From a virus, in IMG/VR virus record IMGVR_UViG_3300032288_003414, positions 1 through 48,023 of that record: a DNA stretch of 48,023 nucleotides. One strand, 5' to 3'. Made by a program: the position numbers and the translations under genes. Below are positions 1-10,700 of this stretch, one piece after another. How positions within the stretch are numbered: position 1 is the first letter of the stretch; each line of letters starts with the position of its first letter. Under the pieces are notes generated by a model. It saw nothing but the letters and a program-made list of their open reading frames with translations. It did not search any database and was not told the DNA's origin.

Positions 1-19
1 AAAACTTTTAGGAAAAAAA

Positions 20-451
20 ATGGCTTTACCAACAGTTGCCGATAGATATTCTGCTCAAAGACCTAGAGACAAATCGTTATATACAGATTTTCTAGTCAAT
101 TTCAACAAGCATCCAGACTCAAATCAGTTTATGGTGTTGAAAGATGAAGCTTCAGTCACCAGATCTATCAAAAATTTACTGTTGACAAATAGATACGAGC
201 GCCTTTTTCAACCGGAAATAGGTTCTACTTTACAGGCCATGTTATTTGAGCCTGTAGATGCTTCATCTACTACAGCCATAAAAAACAGAATAACTGAAAC
301 TATAGAAAACTATGAGCCAAGAGCAAAATTGATTGACGTAATTGTAACACCTTATGCAGATGAAAATGCATACGTTGTCACTATTATTTTCTATGTAACG
401 ACCATAACAAATCAAGTAACAGTCAATATACCTCTAATGAGAGTAAGATAA
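20..451 (+). CDS. 25: Baseplate wedge protein, gp25-like
   Basis: A 143-residue protein of the GPW/gp25 family, close in length to T4 gp25 (about 132). In T4 this protein sits in the inner baseplate wedge and takes part in starting sheath assembly. The family core is visible from about residue 50 to the end: a stretch with SIKNLLLTNRYERLF, then the PEIGS turn, a helix that runs through a FEPVD segment, and a beta-rich C-terminus. The start is chosen from an AGGA ribosome binding site seven or eight bases upstream. Its stop overlaps the start of the next gene as TAATG, which suggests translational coupling with the gp6-like gene. The gp25-gp6 order agrees with the assignment. Confidence in the family is high. 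Confidence 0.93.
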   Translation: MALPTVADRYSAQRPRDKSLYTDFLVNFNKHPDSNQFMVLKDEASVTRSIKNLLLTNRYERLFQPEIGSTLQAMLFEPVDASSTTAIKNRITETIENYEPRAKLIDVIVTPYADENAYVVTIIFYVTTITNQVTVNIPLMRVR

Positions 452-2241
452 TGGCATCAAATACTAGTATAAATTTAGTAAACTTAGATTTTTCTACCTT
501 AAAAGAAAACTTTAAGGCATACTTAAAAGGCCAGGGCGTCTTCAAAGACTATGACTTTGAAGGAAGTAACATGAGCGTGTTGCTTGACCTATTATCTTAT
601 AACACCTATCTAAATGCATTCTACCTAAACATGGTGGGAAATGAAATGTTTTTAGATAGCGCTCAGCTTAGAGAAAGCGTAATTTCTAGAGCCAAGGAAT
701 TAAACTATACACCTAGATCGTTTAAATCTGCAAGAGCTACGGTCAGAGTTTCGGTAGAAACAGACGGAAGTAAACCTTTAATCACAATGCCAAAGGGAAC
801 TACGTTTACTACCAAAATAGGTGCAAATACCTTTACATTTTCTACAAATGAAAATATTATTTTTTCTGGCGCAGGAAATACGTTTACGACAGATACAATT
901 ACAATCTATGAAGGTCAATATATTAATGATACCTTCACCATGGATTACTCTGAAGCCAGACAGAGGTTTATACTCACTAATCCTACCATAGATACAGATT
1001 CTTTGTCGGTGACTGTAATCGAAGATAATGGAGCTCAAGTATTAAGTTATCTACGGGCAACATCTCTGTTTGATAAGCAATCAAATTCTCAAATATTTTT
1101 CGTTCAAGGCGCCGAAAATGAAAAATATGAAGTATTGTTTGGTGATGGAGTCATAGGAAGAAAACCAAAAGATAATTCAATCATCGTATGTGAATATAGA
1201 ATATGTAAAGGCGAACTACCAAACGGAGCGTTTAAATTTAAATCAGATGATGCAATTGGTGGTTTCAGTAAGGTAAACGTGCGAACAATTACACCAGCAT
1301 CGCAAGGATTAATCAGCGAATCCATTGATTCTATTAAATTTAATGCTCCCAGATATTTTACATCTCAAGAAAGAGCTGTAACGGCAGAAGACTATGAAAA
1401 TCTGTTAAAGATAAATTTCCCTGAAATCAACGCAGTTTCAGTATATGGAGGAGAAGAGGTTGATCCTCCTCAATACGGGAAAGTATTTGTTGCAGTAGAT
1501 CTAAAAAATATAGATGGATTGCCAGATATAAAAAAGCAGCAATATTATAATTTTATAAAGCCCAGAGCTTCACTAGCCATAGATCCAATATTCATTGATC
1601 CAGATTATATGTATCTGGCCGTAGATAGTACAGTTAGATACAATATCAACCTAACATCATTAAATATAGAATCGATAAAAGACATCGTTGTTACTGCTAT
1701 CCGACAATATAACCAAGACTACATTGATGATTTTAATGCGACCTTTAGATACAGTAACTTTACATCTGCAATAGACGGTTCAAATAGAAGTATCATAAGT
1801 AATGATACAACCGTTAGAGCTTTGCGATTAGTCGTTCCTGCTATAGGACAATTTAATGATTATACTATAAATTTCCAACAGAGATTGCAAAATAATCTAG
1901 GTGGATTAAACCAAACTCATAGAGCAGATGTATTAAGCACAATTTCATCTTCTATTTTTAATGTTGACGGAAAAAATGTAATTCTTGAGGATGATGGAAC
2001 CGGAACAGTTAAATTGAAAGCTATTGAAGCAGGAAACCACATAGATATTTCAGACATAGGTACAGTTGATTATTCAACTGGAAAAATAGTACTATCTAGA
2101 CTGAAAATTAATTCTATTAATGGAAACTTCATACGCGTTTTTGCTAGAACAAGATCTAAAGACATAACATCTAGATTAAACACAATCTTAGGTATAAGAA
2201 GCCAAGACATTAACGTCAACGTTATCGCCGAAAGAGAATAA
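451..2241 (+). CDS. 6: Baseplate wedge protein, gp6-like
   Basis: A 596-residue homologue of T4 gp6 (660 residues), the protein that forms the dimeric ring linking baseplate wedges; it belongs to the broader baseplate J family. The N-terminal 90 residues carry the most recognisable family pattern: DFSTLK, a YLKGQ segment, KDYDFEGS, then LLDLLSYNT, NEMFLDSA and LNYTPRS. A beta-rich middle follows, then a C-terminal part with TSRLNTILGIRSQDINV. The gene starts on the last base of the gp25 stop (TAATG) and is followed after two bases by the next structural gene, so it lies inside one operon. No sign of truncation was seen. Confidence 0.93.
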   Translation: MASNTSINLVNLDFSTLKENFKAYLKGQGVFKDYDFEGSNMSVLLDLLSYNTYLNAFYLNMVGNEMFLDSAQLRESVISRAKELNYTPRSFKSARATVRVSVETDGSKPLITMPKGTTFTTKIGANTFTFSTNENIIFSGAGNTFTTDTITIYEGQYINDTFTMDYSEARQRFILTNPTIDTDSLSVTVIEDNGAQVLSYLRATSLFDKQSNSQIFFVQGAENEKYEVLFGDGVIGRKPKDNSIIVCEYRICKGELPNGAFKFKSDDAIGGFSKVNVRTITPASQGLISESIDSIKFNAPRYFTSQERAVTAEDYENLLKINFPEINAVSVYGGEEVDPPQYGKVFVAVDLKNIDGLPDIKKQQYYNFIKPRASLAIDPIFIDPDYMYLAVDSTVRYNINLTSLNIESIKDIVVTAIRQYNQDYIDDFNATFRYSNFTSAIDGSNRSIISNDTTVRALRLVVPAIGQFNDYTINFQQRLQNNLGGLNQTHRADVLSTISSSIFNVDGKNVILEDDGTGTVKLKAIEAGNHIDISDIGTVDYSTGKIVLSRLKINSINGNFIRVFARTRSKDITSRLNTILGIRSQDINVNVIAERE

Positions 2242-2243
2242 AA

Positions 2244-5200
2244 TTGAAAGATATTCAGCCATTTATTTCACCGCTCATAGAGTCGCAATTTCCAGCGTTC
2301 TATAGAGAAGAAGGTCCTGTATTCGTACAGTTTGTAAAAACCTATTATGAATGGTTAGAACAGTCTAACAATGTATTATATCATACTAGACGCCTACTAG
2401 AATATAGAGATATAGATCAAACAGTTGAAGATTTTATAGTCTACTTTAAAGAACAAACTTTAAAAAATGTTCAATTTGACTTAGCAACCAATAAAAGGTT
2501 GTTAGTAAAAAATGCACTAGATTTATATAGATCGAAGGGAACACCAAGATCTGTAGATTTATTCTTTAAATTAGTTTATGCTCAACCTGCTAAAATCTAT
2601 TATCCAGCAGACGATGTTCTTAAATTATCAGATAATACTTGGAAAATCCCCACTTATCTAGAAGTTTCGTCTACTCCTTATAATGGTGATTTTGAAGGAA
2701 AACAAATATTTGGATTGAAAAGTGGAGCCACTGCTTTCGTAGAAAGCTATGTTATAAAGAAAAAAATTAATAACCAGGTTGACGCTGAAGGCACTGAAGT
2801 AAGAGTTTCAAAAAATCTTGACATTTTCTTTATCACGAATGTTCAAGGTGATTTTGAATATGGAGAAAAAATTATACATAGCGGTACTACTGATCCAAGA
2901 AACGGGCCGGCGGTTATCGGCTCTTTAACAGATCTATCAGTGTTAACCGGGGCATCAGATTACGTAATCGGCGATGTAGTCACTCTTTCGTCAAACACCG
3001 GCTATAATGGAAAAGCACTAGTAACATCTATTATTAATACGACCGGCGAAGTTGAATTTAGGTTAATAGATGGGGGATGGGGATACACTACAACTCCAAA
3101 AATCATAATTTCTGATAAAGCATTGGTTATAAACAATGTTTCGTCTTCCACTAGAACGAGCGCTCCGTTTAAATTATTTAGAAGTTTAGTTCAACCAAAA
3201 GCAAATATACAAGTTCAAAATATATCAGGAAGTATATCGGCAAATGAACTTTGGTATAGCTATAGCGGAGCTAGTAAACAGACCGGAATAGTAAAAATAC
3301 TATCTTCGACTGTAAACTCAGATGCAAATACTGCAAATCTATATGTTTCAGTTATAACTGGAACCGTCAATACAACTGTAAGCCCTACACTTAGAAATTC
3401 CTCAAATGTTAAGTATATGACGATAACATCATATACAGATATGACTGCATCAGCAAATTTGATGGGATTCTCTACAAATAACAGTTTAGTTGTAGATGAT
3501 TTGTCTGGAGGTATAAATTTCAGAGAAGGTGAAGTAGTTCATCAAGAAAACACATCAGTTGGCGAATGGGCAAATGCAATTGTTCAGTCTATTCGTAGAG
3601 AAGCTGGTAAAATAGTTTTAGATGTTTCAAACACAAATGGATCATTTATACCAAATCTAAGAGTATTTGGTAGATCATCTGGAGCAAATGCTAAATTAGA
3701 CTATCTTTCTACAACGATAGGGATTTACAATACGTCTGAAACGTCTGTGTCTGCAGTTACAATCAACACAGGTGGACAGGGATATACTAATGGTGAATTG
3801 ATAACATTTACATCCGAATTTGGTTTTGGTGCTGCTGGTATCGTATCGACTAACTCAATTGGTGGAGTTACTTCTGTTACCATTGTGAATGGTGGTTCTG
3901 GATATTTCCTTTCACCGAATGTAAGTATTGTTGATACTTCATTTGACTATACATTTAATGCAAATACAGCAGTCGATGAAGAATTAAATTTCATTAACAT
4001 TCCAAATAATGGGTTTGTCAACTCCCAAGCAATAAGATATTCTGTTACCACCACCAATACCGCTTTATTAGGCCTTACTGACAATCAAATTTATTATGCT
4101 AGATTAGCAAATAGCACAGGAATAAAAGTATCAGAAACTCCTGCAGGTAACGTAATTGTTCTAACAAAAGGATTATCGGAAAATGGTCATTCATTTTCTT
4201 CAGTCGCTACAGAGGGCACTGGGTTTTCAGGGAATGCAGTTCTAGGTTCTACTTTTGATTTTGAAACAGATAATATTTTTGTATATACAAGAACATCTAA
4301 TCTAGTATCTTTTAATGCACAGTCTCAGGTAAATGCTGATATAGACTTTGTTGAAATACCCCAAAGTCCGTTCGTCAATGGAGACGCAATAAGATATACC
4401 GTTTCTCCAGGAAATACAGTTTTAACAAACCTATCAAATAACGCAGTTTTTTACGCAAAACTTGCTAATTCATCTGGTCTTTCTCTTTCATATGCAAATG
4501 GACTGACTATTAATTTATCAGATGGTCCAAATGAAAATGGACATTTCCTTGCCACGTATACTACGGGAGAGATAGCATTAGTAGGCGAAGGAAGCTTAGC
4601 TGAAGTAAAGGTTAGCAGTTTAGACGATGAAGAAACGGTCGCTTTAAACTCCGACTTTTTAAGTGGATATAACATATATGGTTATCCATATCTATACCTT
4701 AAAGTATTTGGATCAAGGGTTGCCAACGGCGGAGTTTCTATTTCAGCAAATGGAGGAAATTATAACTCCCTAGTTAATAATCAATTAATTTTTGAAAATG
4801 AAAATACAGGAAGTGGCGCCACTGCAATATTTACAAATACAGCTCAAGGAAACATTGCTAGCATAACCATATTGAATTATGGATCTGGCTATACGTCTTC
4901 TCCTACCGTTTCGATAGGAGGAAAATCGTTTAATCCATCTGATATAGTATTTGACTTTGTTAATCTAGGAAATAGCAACCCATATGTAAATGGAGATATA
5001 TTAACCTACGGTGTCTCTGCAGGAAACACGGCATTAACAAATCTAGCTAATGCTAAGTTTTATTATACGGTATCTGCAAATTCCACAGGAATAAAACTAG
5101 CTAATGAGTTTGATGGGGATTCGATAGATTTAACTAATGGATTGACGCAAAATGGACATAGTTTTGCGTTAACCAAACGATTCAATTCAAATTCCAGTAT

Positions 5201-7703
5201 TACAAATGAAACTGATTTCATCTCATTTGGAGAAGTAATTAAAATCGTCGACGCTAATACCCAGGTTAGTAGCCAAACTAATTTTATTAGCATACCATCA
5301 AATGAATTTGTAAACGGACAAATAGTAACGTACTTAGTTTCACCAGGAAACACAGCTCTCACTAATTTAGTAAATAATAACTCTTATTATGTAATTGCGT
5401 CAAACAGCTCAGGGATTAAATTATCAAATACTAAAAACGGATCTCAAATTAATCTAACAGCCGGCTTATCTGAAATTGGTCATTTCTTTAGTTTAATATC
5501 TAATCCGTTCTCAAACGATGAAATTGTAAGATACTTAGTATCTCCAGGCAATACAGCTCTTACTAATTTAAGCAATTCTCAAACATATTACGTAGTGTCG
5601 GCAAATTCAATTGGAGTTAAATTATCTACGACTGCAAACGGAAGTGCCATAAACCTAACTAAGGGAGTCTCTGAAAACGGACACATTTTAGTATCCACAA
5701 CAAATACTATTTCATTTAATTCAAATGCATCAGTCATTAGTAATTTTATTCCTATAACTTACAATGAACTTGCAGTAGAGGCTAACACTAGATATTTAAC
5801 TGACGGCTCTCTAGTTAAGTATTTTGTCAGAGACGGAAATACTGCTGTCAGTGGTTTAGCCAATGGATCTACATATTATGTAGTTCAATCTAATTCTTCA
5901 GGAGTAAAATTGTCAAGCACAGTTGGTGGGTCTCCAATTCCAGTTGTTTCGGGGACAAACCAAACTGGGCATGTTTTAGTTCCAGGAAATGGAGCATCAT
6001 TTAGTATCACTCTAGATACTCCAGCAACTGGAACTACAACCTATGGATTTCCAGCATATCCAGTCGGTAATTTAATACATGGAACAATAAGATCACAGTT
6101 GTCGTTCGAACAACTTACTATTGGAACCATTACAGTCTTAAATAGAACAAATCCTGGAGATGATTATACATTAGATCCGTTTATAACTATCGTCGAACCA
6201 CTTGTAGCCGGATATAGAGCATACGATATGATCGTGAAAATTGATGGAGAATCATCAAGATTTGCTCTCAATGAAAATATAGAGGTTATAAAGAAAAGAG
6301 GGTTTAATGGTTCTAGTAGTAATGTAGTATCGGGAACGATATACATGAATGACCATGATTATGCAAATGACGAAATACTCGTATATACAACTGCAACCGG
6401 CTCAGAACCAATCGGTGGGTTGGCCAATGGAGAAAGTTATTATGTGGTGCAAACAACGACAGGAACTTTTAGATTAAGTTTAGAAGCGGATGGTGATCCT
6501 ATCGATTTAGTGGCAACACCTACAAGTTCTGTTCATTTTGTACAAACCGGAAACTTTACTAAGTTAGGAATTCTTAAAACAATAGTTGATAATCATACTT
6601 TAAAGATTCGTAGGGCTACTATGAATAAATCCATAGACAGTGCCTCAAAGACATTTATACGTGGCGAGTCTTCAGACTATCAAGCTCTGGTAATAGATGT
6701 AAGAGATGATTTAACGTTTTCGGGACTAAACTCTGTCGTAGAAGCAAACGTTATTAATGCAAACGGTTCGGTAAAAACATTGAAGGTGATTGACTCTGGG
6801 TTTGCTTACGCTCAAGGCGATATTATGTCTTTCCAGAGAGAAAACGATTCAGGAGCAACCGTTGGTCTCGCTAAAGGCGGTCTAGCTAGACAGGGATATG
6901 GTTCTGGCTTTTATCAAAATACTAAGGGCTTTTTAAGCGCAGATAAATATTTACAGGATAATGATTTTTATCAGGACTACTCGTATCAGGTTATAAGTAG
7001 AATTCCGTTTGAACGTTATCAGAACATGTTGAAGAAAGTTCTTCACGTGGCTGGTACAAAGATGTTCCCTGGCATAGAAATAGAATCTGAACAGGATGCA
7101 TCTATACGGATAGGAAGGTCATTAGACGTAAGGACTACATTTAATCCAGTATCTAATGTAGATATTGCAAATGATTTCCTTAGACTTGGCGTTTTAAGCG
7201 GTAAAAAATATTTTAATGCTAATACTGGAGTAAATGATACTACTGGATTTATAACTATATCTGCAAATAAATTTAAGAATACGCAAGAGGTAGTATATTT
7301 AACTGATGTTGGAAATACAGTAATAGATCCTCTTGCAAACGATTCAATTTATTTTGTAGTTCATGCAAATACGACGGGTGTAATACTTTCTAATACATAT
7401 AATGGAAATGCTATTATCTTGATAAAGGGAGAAACAGAAAGTGGTCACTCTTTATCGTTATTAAAACGTCATGGATTTGCAAATGGTGATTTAGTAAATT
7501 ATTCGGTAGATACAGGAAATACAGTAATACCAGGATATGCAAACAATAAATCGTACTATGTTGCATTTGCAAACACAACAGGATTTAAACTAGCTGAAAC
7601 TGCAAACGGAGTTTATGCTAACGCAACTTCTTCTGTAGTAAATATTTTACCGACGCCAACATTGATAAATGAAAATGGGCATGGTATTCAAAAGACTATC
7701 TAA
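2244..7703 (+). CDS. Giant baseplate wedge protein, gp7/tail-protein-I-like, with repeats
   Basis: An 1,819-residue structural protein in the position of T4 gene 7. Residues 1-130 resemble the tail protein I/gp7 type of wedge component: an N-terminal FPAFYREEGP, then a LYRSKGTPRSVDLFFKL helix, followed by a YYPADD turn. About residues 1550-1615 hold a block familiar from marine T4-like baseplate proteins (GFYQNTKGFLSADKYLQD, then DYSYQV and a VLHVAGTKMFPG segment). Between and after these lie nine copies of an approximately 60-residue repeat (about residues 590-1815) and GGxGY-type repeats. The start codon is TTG. No ATG lies in frame for several hundred codons, and the upstream AGAGAATAAAA is the same spacer seen before the next gene. 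The gp7 name rests on position and the N-terminus, so it is tentative. Confidence 0.8.
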   Translation: MKDIQPFISPLIESQFPAFYREEGPVFVQFVKTYYEWLEQSNNVLYHTRRLLEYRDIDQTVEDFIVYFKEQTLKNVQFDLATNKRLLVKNALDLYRSKGTPRSVDLFFKLVYAQPAKIYYPADDVLKLSDNTWKIPTYLEVSSTPYNGDFEGKQIFGLKSGATAFVESYVIKKKINNQVDAEGTEVRVSKNLDIFFITNVQGDFEYGEKIIHSGTTDPRNGPAVIGSLTDLSVLTGASDYVIGDVVTLSSNTGYNGKALVTSIINTTGEVEFRLIDGGWGYTTTPKIIISDKALVINNVSSSTRTSAPFKLFRSLVQPKANIQVQNISGSISANELWYSYSGASKQTGIVKILSSTVNSDANTANLYVSVITGTVNTTVSPTLRNSSNVKYMTITSYTDMTASANLMGFSTNNSLVVDDLSGGINFREGEVVHQENTSVGEWANAIVQSIRREAGKIVLDVSNTNGSFIPNLRVFGRSSGANAKLDYLSTTIGIYNTSETSVSAVTINTGGQGYTNGELITFTSEFGFGAAGIVSTNSIGGVTSVTIVNGGSGYFLSPNVSIVDTSFDYTFNANTAVDEELNFINIPNNGFVNSQAIRYSVTTTNTALLGLTDNQIYYARLANSTGIKVSETPAGNVIVLTKGLSENGHSFSSVATEGTGFSGNAVLGSTFDFETDNIFVYTRTSNLVSFNAQSQVNADIDFVEIPQSPFVNGDAIRYTVSPGNTVLTNLSNNAVFYAKLANSSGLSLSYANGLTINLSDGPNENGHFLATYTTGEIALVGEGSLAEVKVSSLDDEETVALNSDFLSGYNIYGYPYLYLKVFGSRVANGGVSISANGGNYNSLVNNQLIFENENTGSGATAIFTNTAQGNIASITILNYGSGYTSSPTVSIGGKSFNPSDIVFDFVNLGNSNPYVNGDILTYGVSAGNTALTNLANAKFYYTVSANSTGIKLANEFDGDSIDLTNGLTQNGHSFALTKRFNSNSSITNETDFISFGEVIKIVDANTQVSSQTNFISIPSNEFVNGQIVTYLVSPGNTALTNLVNNNSYYVIASNSSGIKLSNTKNGSQINLTAGLSEIGHFFSLISNPFSNDEIVRYLVSPGNTALTNLSNSQTYYVVSANSIGVKLSTTANGSAINLTKGVSENGHILVSTTNTISFNSNASVISNFIPITYNELAVEANTRYLTDGSLVKYFVRDGNTAVSGLANGSTYYVVQSNSSGVKLSSTVGGSPIPVVSGTNQTGHVLVPGNGASFSITLDTPATGTTTYGFPAYPVGNLIHGTIRSQLSFEQLTIGTITVLNRTNPGDDYTLDPFITIVEPLVAGYRAYDMIVKIDGESSRFALNENIEVIKKRGFNGSSSNVVSGTIYMNDHDYANDEILVYTTATGSEPIGGLANGESYYVVQTTTGTFRLSLEADGDPIDLVATPTSSVHFVQTGNFTKLGILKTIVDNHTLKIRRATMNKSIDSASKTFIRGESSDYQALVIDVRDDLTFSGLNSVVEANVINANGSVKTLKVIDSGFAYAQGDIMSFQRENDSGATVGLAKGGLARQGYGSGFYQNTKGFLSADKYLQDNDFYQDYSYQVISRIPFERYQNMLKKVLHVAGTKMFPGIEIESEQDASIRIGRSLDVRTTFNPVSNVDIANDFLRLGVLSGKKYFNANTGVNDTTGFITISANKFKNTQEVVYLTDVGNTVIDPLANDSIYFVVHANTTGVILSNTYNGNAIILIKGETESGHSLSLLKRHGFANGDLVNYSVDTGNTVIPGYANNKSYYVAFANTTGFKLAETANGVYANATSSVVNILPTPTLINENGHGIQKTI
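4010..7690 (+). repeat. Nine interspersed copies of a ~60-residue GNTxxxxLxN...NGH repeat
   Basis: Seen directly in translation of the gp7-like gene. Each unit reads roughly F-x-N-G-x-x-[IV]-x-Y-x-V-x-x-GNT-A-L-x-x-L-x-N, then YYV-x-x-ANS-x-G-[IV]-KLS, then an INLT-like strand and ENGH. Copies begin near 4014, 4371, 4981, 5308, 5506, 5797, 6360, 7271 and 7474. They are degenerate in DNA, so duplication is old. Two weaker copies lie in the DUF4815-type gene at about 16075-16390. The function is unknown; a small repeated beta domain on the outer baseplate is a guess. Confidence 0.8.
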
Positions 7704-7715
7704 AAAGAGAATAAA

Positions 7716-10700
7716 ATGGCAAATAACAAGGTTTTAACATCTGACTTTAAACTCCATCAAATTCGTCAGTTTATTGAGTCTATTTCAGAACCAGCAAACA
7801 CTATATACTATGTTTTTGCAGGAAAACCAACTGAATATTTACTGGGTGACACCACTATAGATCCTCCATATCCTAGTGTGCAAACACTGACGACTACTGT
7901 ATATGACGAAATGGTGCTAGGCAAACAAGTCACCGAAAATGATGTTAGACCTTTAGCAAAAAGATATGATTGGCAGACAAATGTAATTTATGATATGTAT
8001 GACAGTCAAGATGCCAATCTTAAAGACAAGTTTTTCTTTGTGGTTTCTCAAGAAGCCGGTGGATACTATGTATTCAAATGTCTAGACAACAATGGTGGAA
8101 AACCATCAACAAGTCAACCGCTTTTTAGTTCTACTTCCCCAGATGATCCATATTATGAGACCGCGGATGGATATGTTTGGAAGTATATGTATAAAATTGA
8201 TGCAACCACATATAGTAAATTTACTACACTTGATTATATTCCAGTTGTTCCTGATTCAAATGTATCGTCTAACGCGGTAAGTGGAACAATTGATGTTATT
8301 AAAATAGAAAACCCAGGAAAAAATTACAATAATTATGTTTCCGGAACATTTGGTTCTACTGATGTAAGAATAAATGGTATTCCTACGCAATATAAATTAT
8401 CTACTGCATCGGCTGCTAGTAACACTAGTTTTTATAATGGTTGTATTATAAAAATTGTAGGAGGTCCAATACCAGAAGCTGTAGGTGAATATAGAAAGGT
8501 TACATCCTATTCCCTGGTTAATGGTGATGGAATCATTACCATCGATTCTCCTTTTATCACAACTCCAACCGGTTGTCAATATGAAATTTCTCCTGAAGTA
8601 GTAATACGAGGCGATGGTAGACAGACTGTAAATGCCGTAGCCCGCGCCCTAGTAAATTCAACGGCATCTAATACGATCTATAAAGTAGACATCCTTAATA
8701 AAGGAAGAAACTACTTTTTAGGATCGGCAAATGCATACGCTCACCCAACGGTTAGAACATCAAATAGTGTAAATGATGCAGTTTTAAGACCTATTTTTGC
8801 ACCAAAAGGTGGGCACGGATACGATGCAGAAGCTGAATTATATGTCACTTCCATGGGAATAAGTGTCAAATTATCAAATAACGAATTTGATACTATATCG
8901 ACTGATAATGATTTTAGAACCATAGGCCTTCTTAAGGATCCTAAGTTTTCAAATATAAAGTTAAATTACAGTTCAATAAGTGGATCAACGTTTATTGATA
9001 ACGAAGAAGTAGTTCAAGCTAAACTAGACAGACTAGGTGGATCTGTTGGGGTCTCTAGTGATAGTGCCAACGTTTACGGTTTAGGAACGTTAACCAGTCT
9101 TTATATAGATTCTTCTCCTTATGAAACCACATATTCAAATGCTGATATTATTACAATATCAAATGTCGTCATAAACGCAATATGTAATGTTACAACAAAT
9201 ACCACTGGTGGCTTAGACAGCATCTCTATCGTATCAGCTGGATACGGTTTTAGCGATACTGTTTCACCTGTGTTGACTATATCAAATACTACCGGTGGAA
9301 ATACTCGTTATTTTAGTAGTAGAATTATTTCAAACACAACTTTGTTGGAGACAGGAAGAGGATATAACAATTCAGATTATATTACAATATCCAGCACAAC
9401 CGCATCAGCAAACGCTACTGCAACTATAACGACCAATTCAATAGGCGGAATAGAAAGCGTTGTTATTACTAATAGTGGAAAACATTTTTCCTGTAATGAA
9501 ATTGGTATTGTACAAATCGTTAATGAAGGAAGAGGATATAACTCTACTGTAAATAATGTTATCACTGTGACCGGAGGTGGTGGAACAGGTGCAGTTCTTA
9601 GATTCACTAATAATGCAACAGGAAATATAACATCCATAACAGTATTAAACGCAGGTAGGGGATACACATCTTCGCCGGCCGCAAACGCAATTGGGTCTCC
9701 TACTGTAAACGCAGAGTTTAACGTAGTGTTGCAAACCACTGGATTAACTGTAAGAATTGCAAACAGCACCGGAGGGTTTTCAAACGGCTCTAAAATTCTA
9801 GATTCAGCTGTTATAGCAAATGGAAGTTCTGGACTATATTCCAATAGCGATGTTATCACATTCCAATCCCACACTGTGCCTCAAGGTAATGCATTCGCAA
9901 ATGTAGTTACGATTCCAGGAGGAACTTTAAACAATATAGTTGTTAACACTACATCTGGAAACTATGGCTTCACTATAGGAAACAATTCAACAAATGTTTT
10001 TGTTAGCAATTCATCTGGTGGTAATATAAGATTCTTCAATGGAAAAATAGTATCCAGTGTAATATCTACGAATACAGCTCCATACTATAAAATAGTAGGA
10101 ATTAGACCATCATCAGCTGGTAGCGGATATGATTCTACAAAAGTTTTAAGAGTAGATATTAATGACGGTGGAACTGGATATGATTCCACCGCTAATAATC
10201 TTATTATATTTAGTGCCCCAGGTTCAGGCACTACGGCTAATGCTTTCTTCTCAAACGATCTTAATGGAACAATCACCTCGGTGACGATGGTAGCTAATGG
10301 AACTGGTTATACTTCTGCTCCAACCGTAACCGTTAATCCCACTGCCAATGGAATAGGTGCTAATTTAACTGCAGTTCTAGCCAATACATTAACCATAACC
10401 AGTACAACCGGTGGCTATGGCGCAGTTGCATATTTTAGTAATTCTGTAGTAGGTGCAGTAAATGTCGTTAGCATAGCAAATGGAGGATTCAATTATTTAA
10501 CGCAGGCCTCTACAAATGCCTACATTAGTGACACAGCTGGAACGGGTGCAGTGTTTGAAGTGCTTCTCGGAGGTGGATCAACTGTATTTGCAAATGGAGA
10601 TCAAGTCACTGTGTTTGGTGGTATTGCAAGTCCAAACGCATTAGCTAATATCTCTTTAGATTACACACTAAATAATTTTTCTCATGTATATTACACCAAT

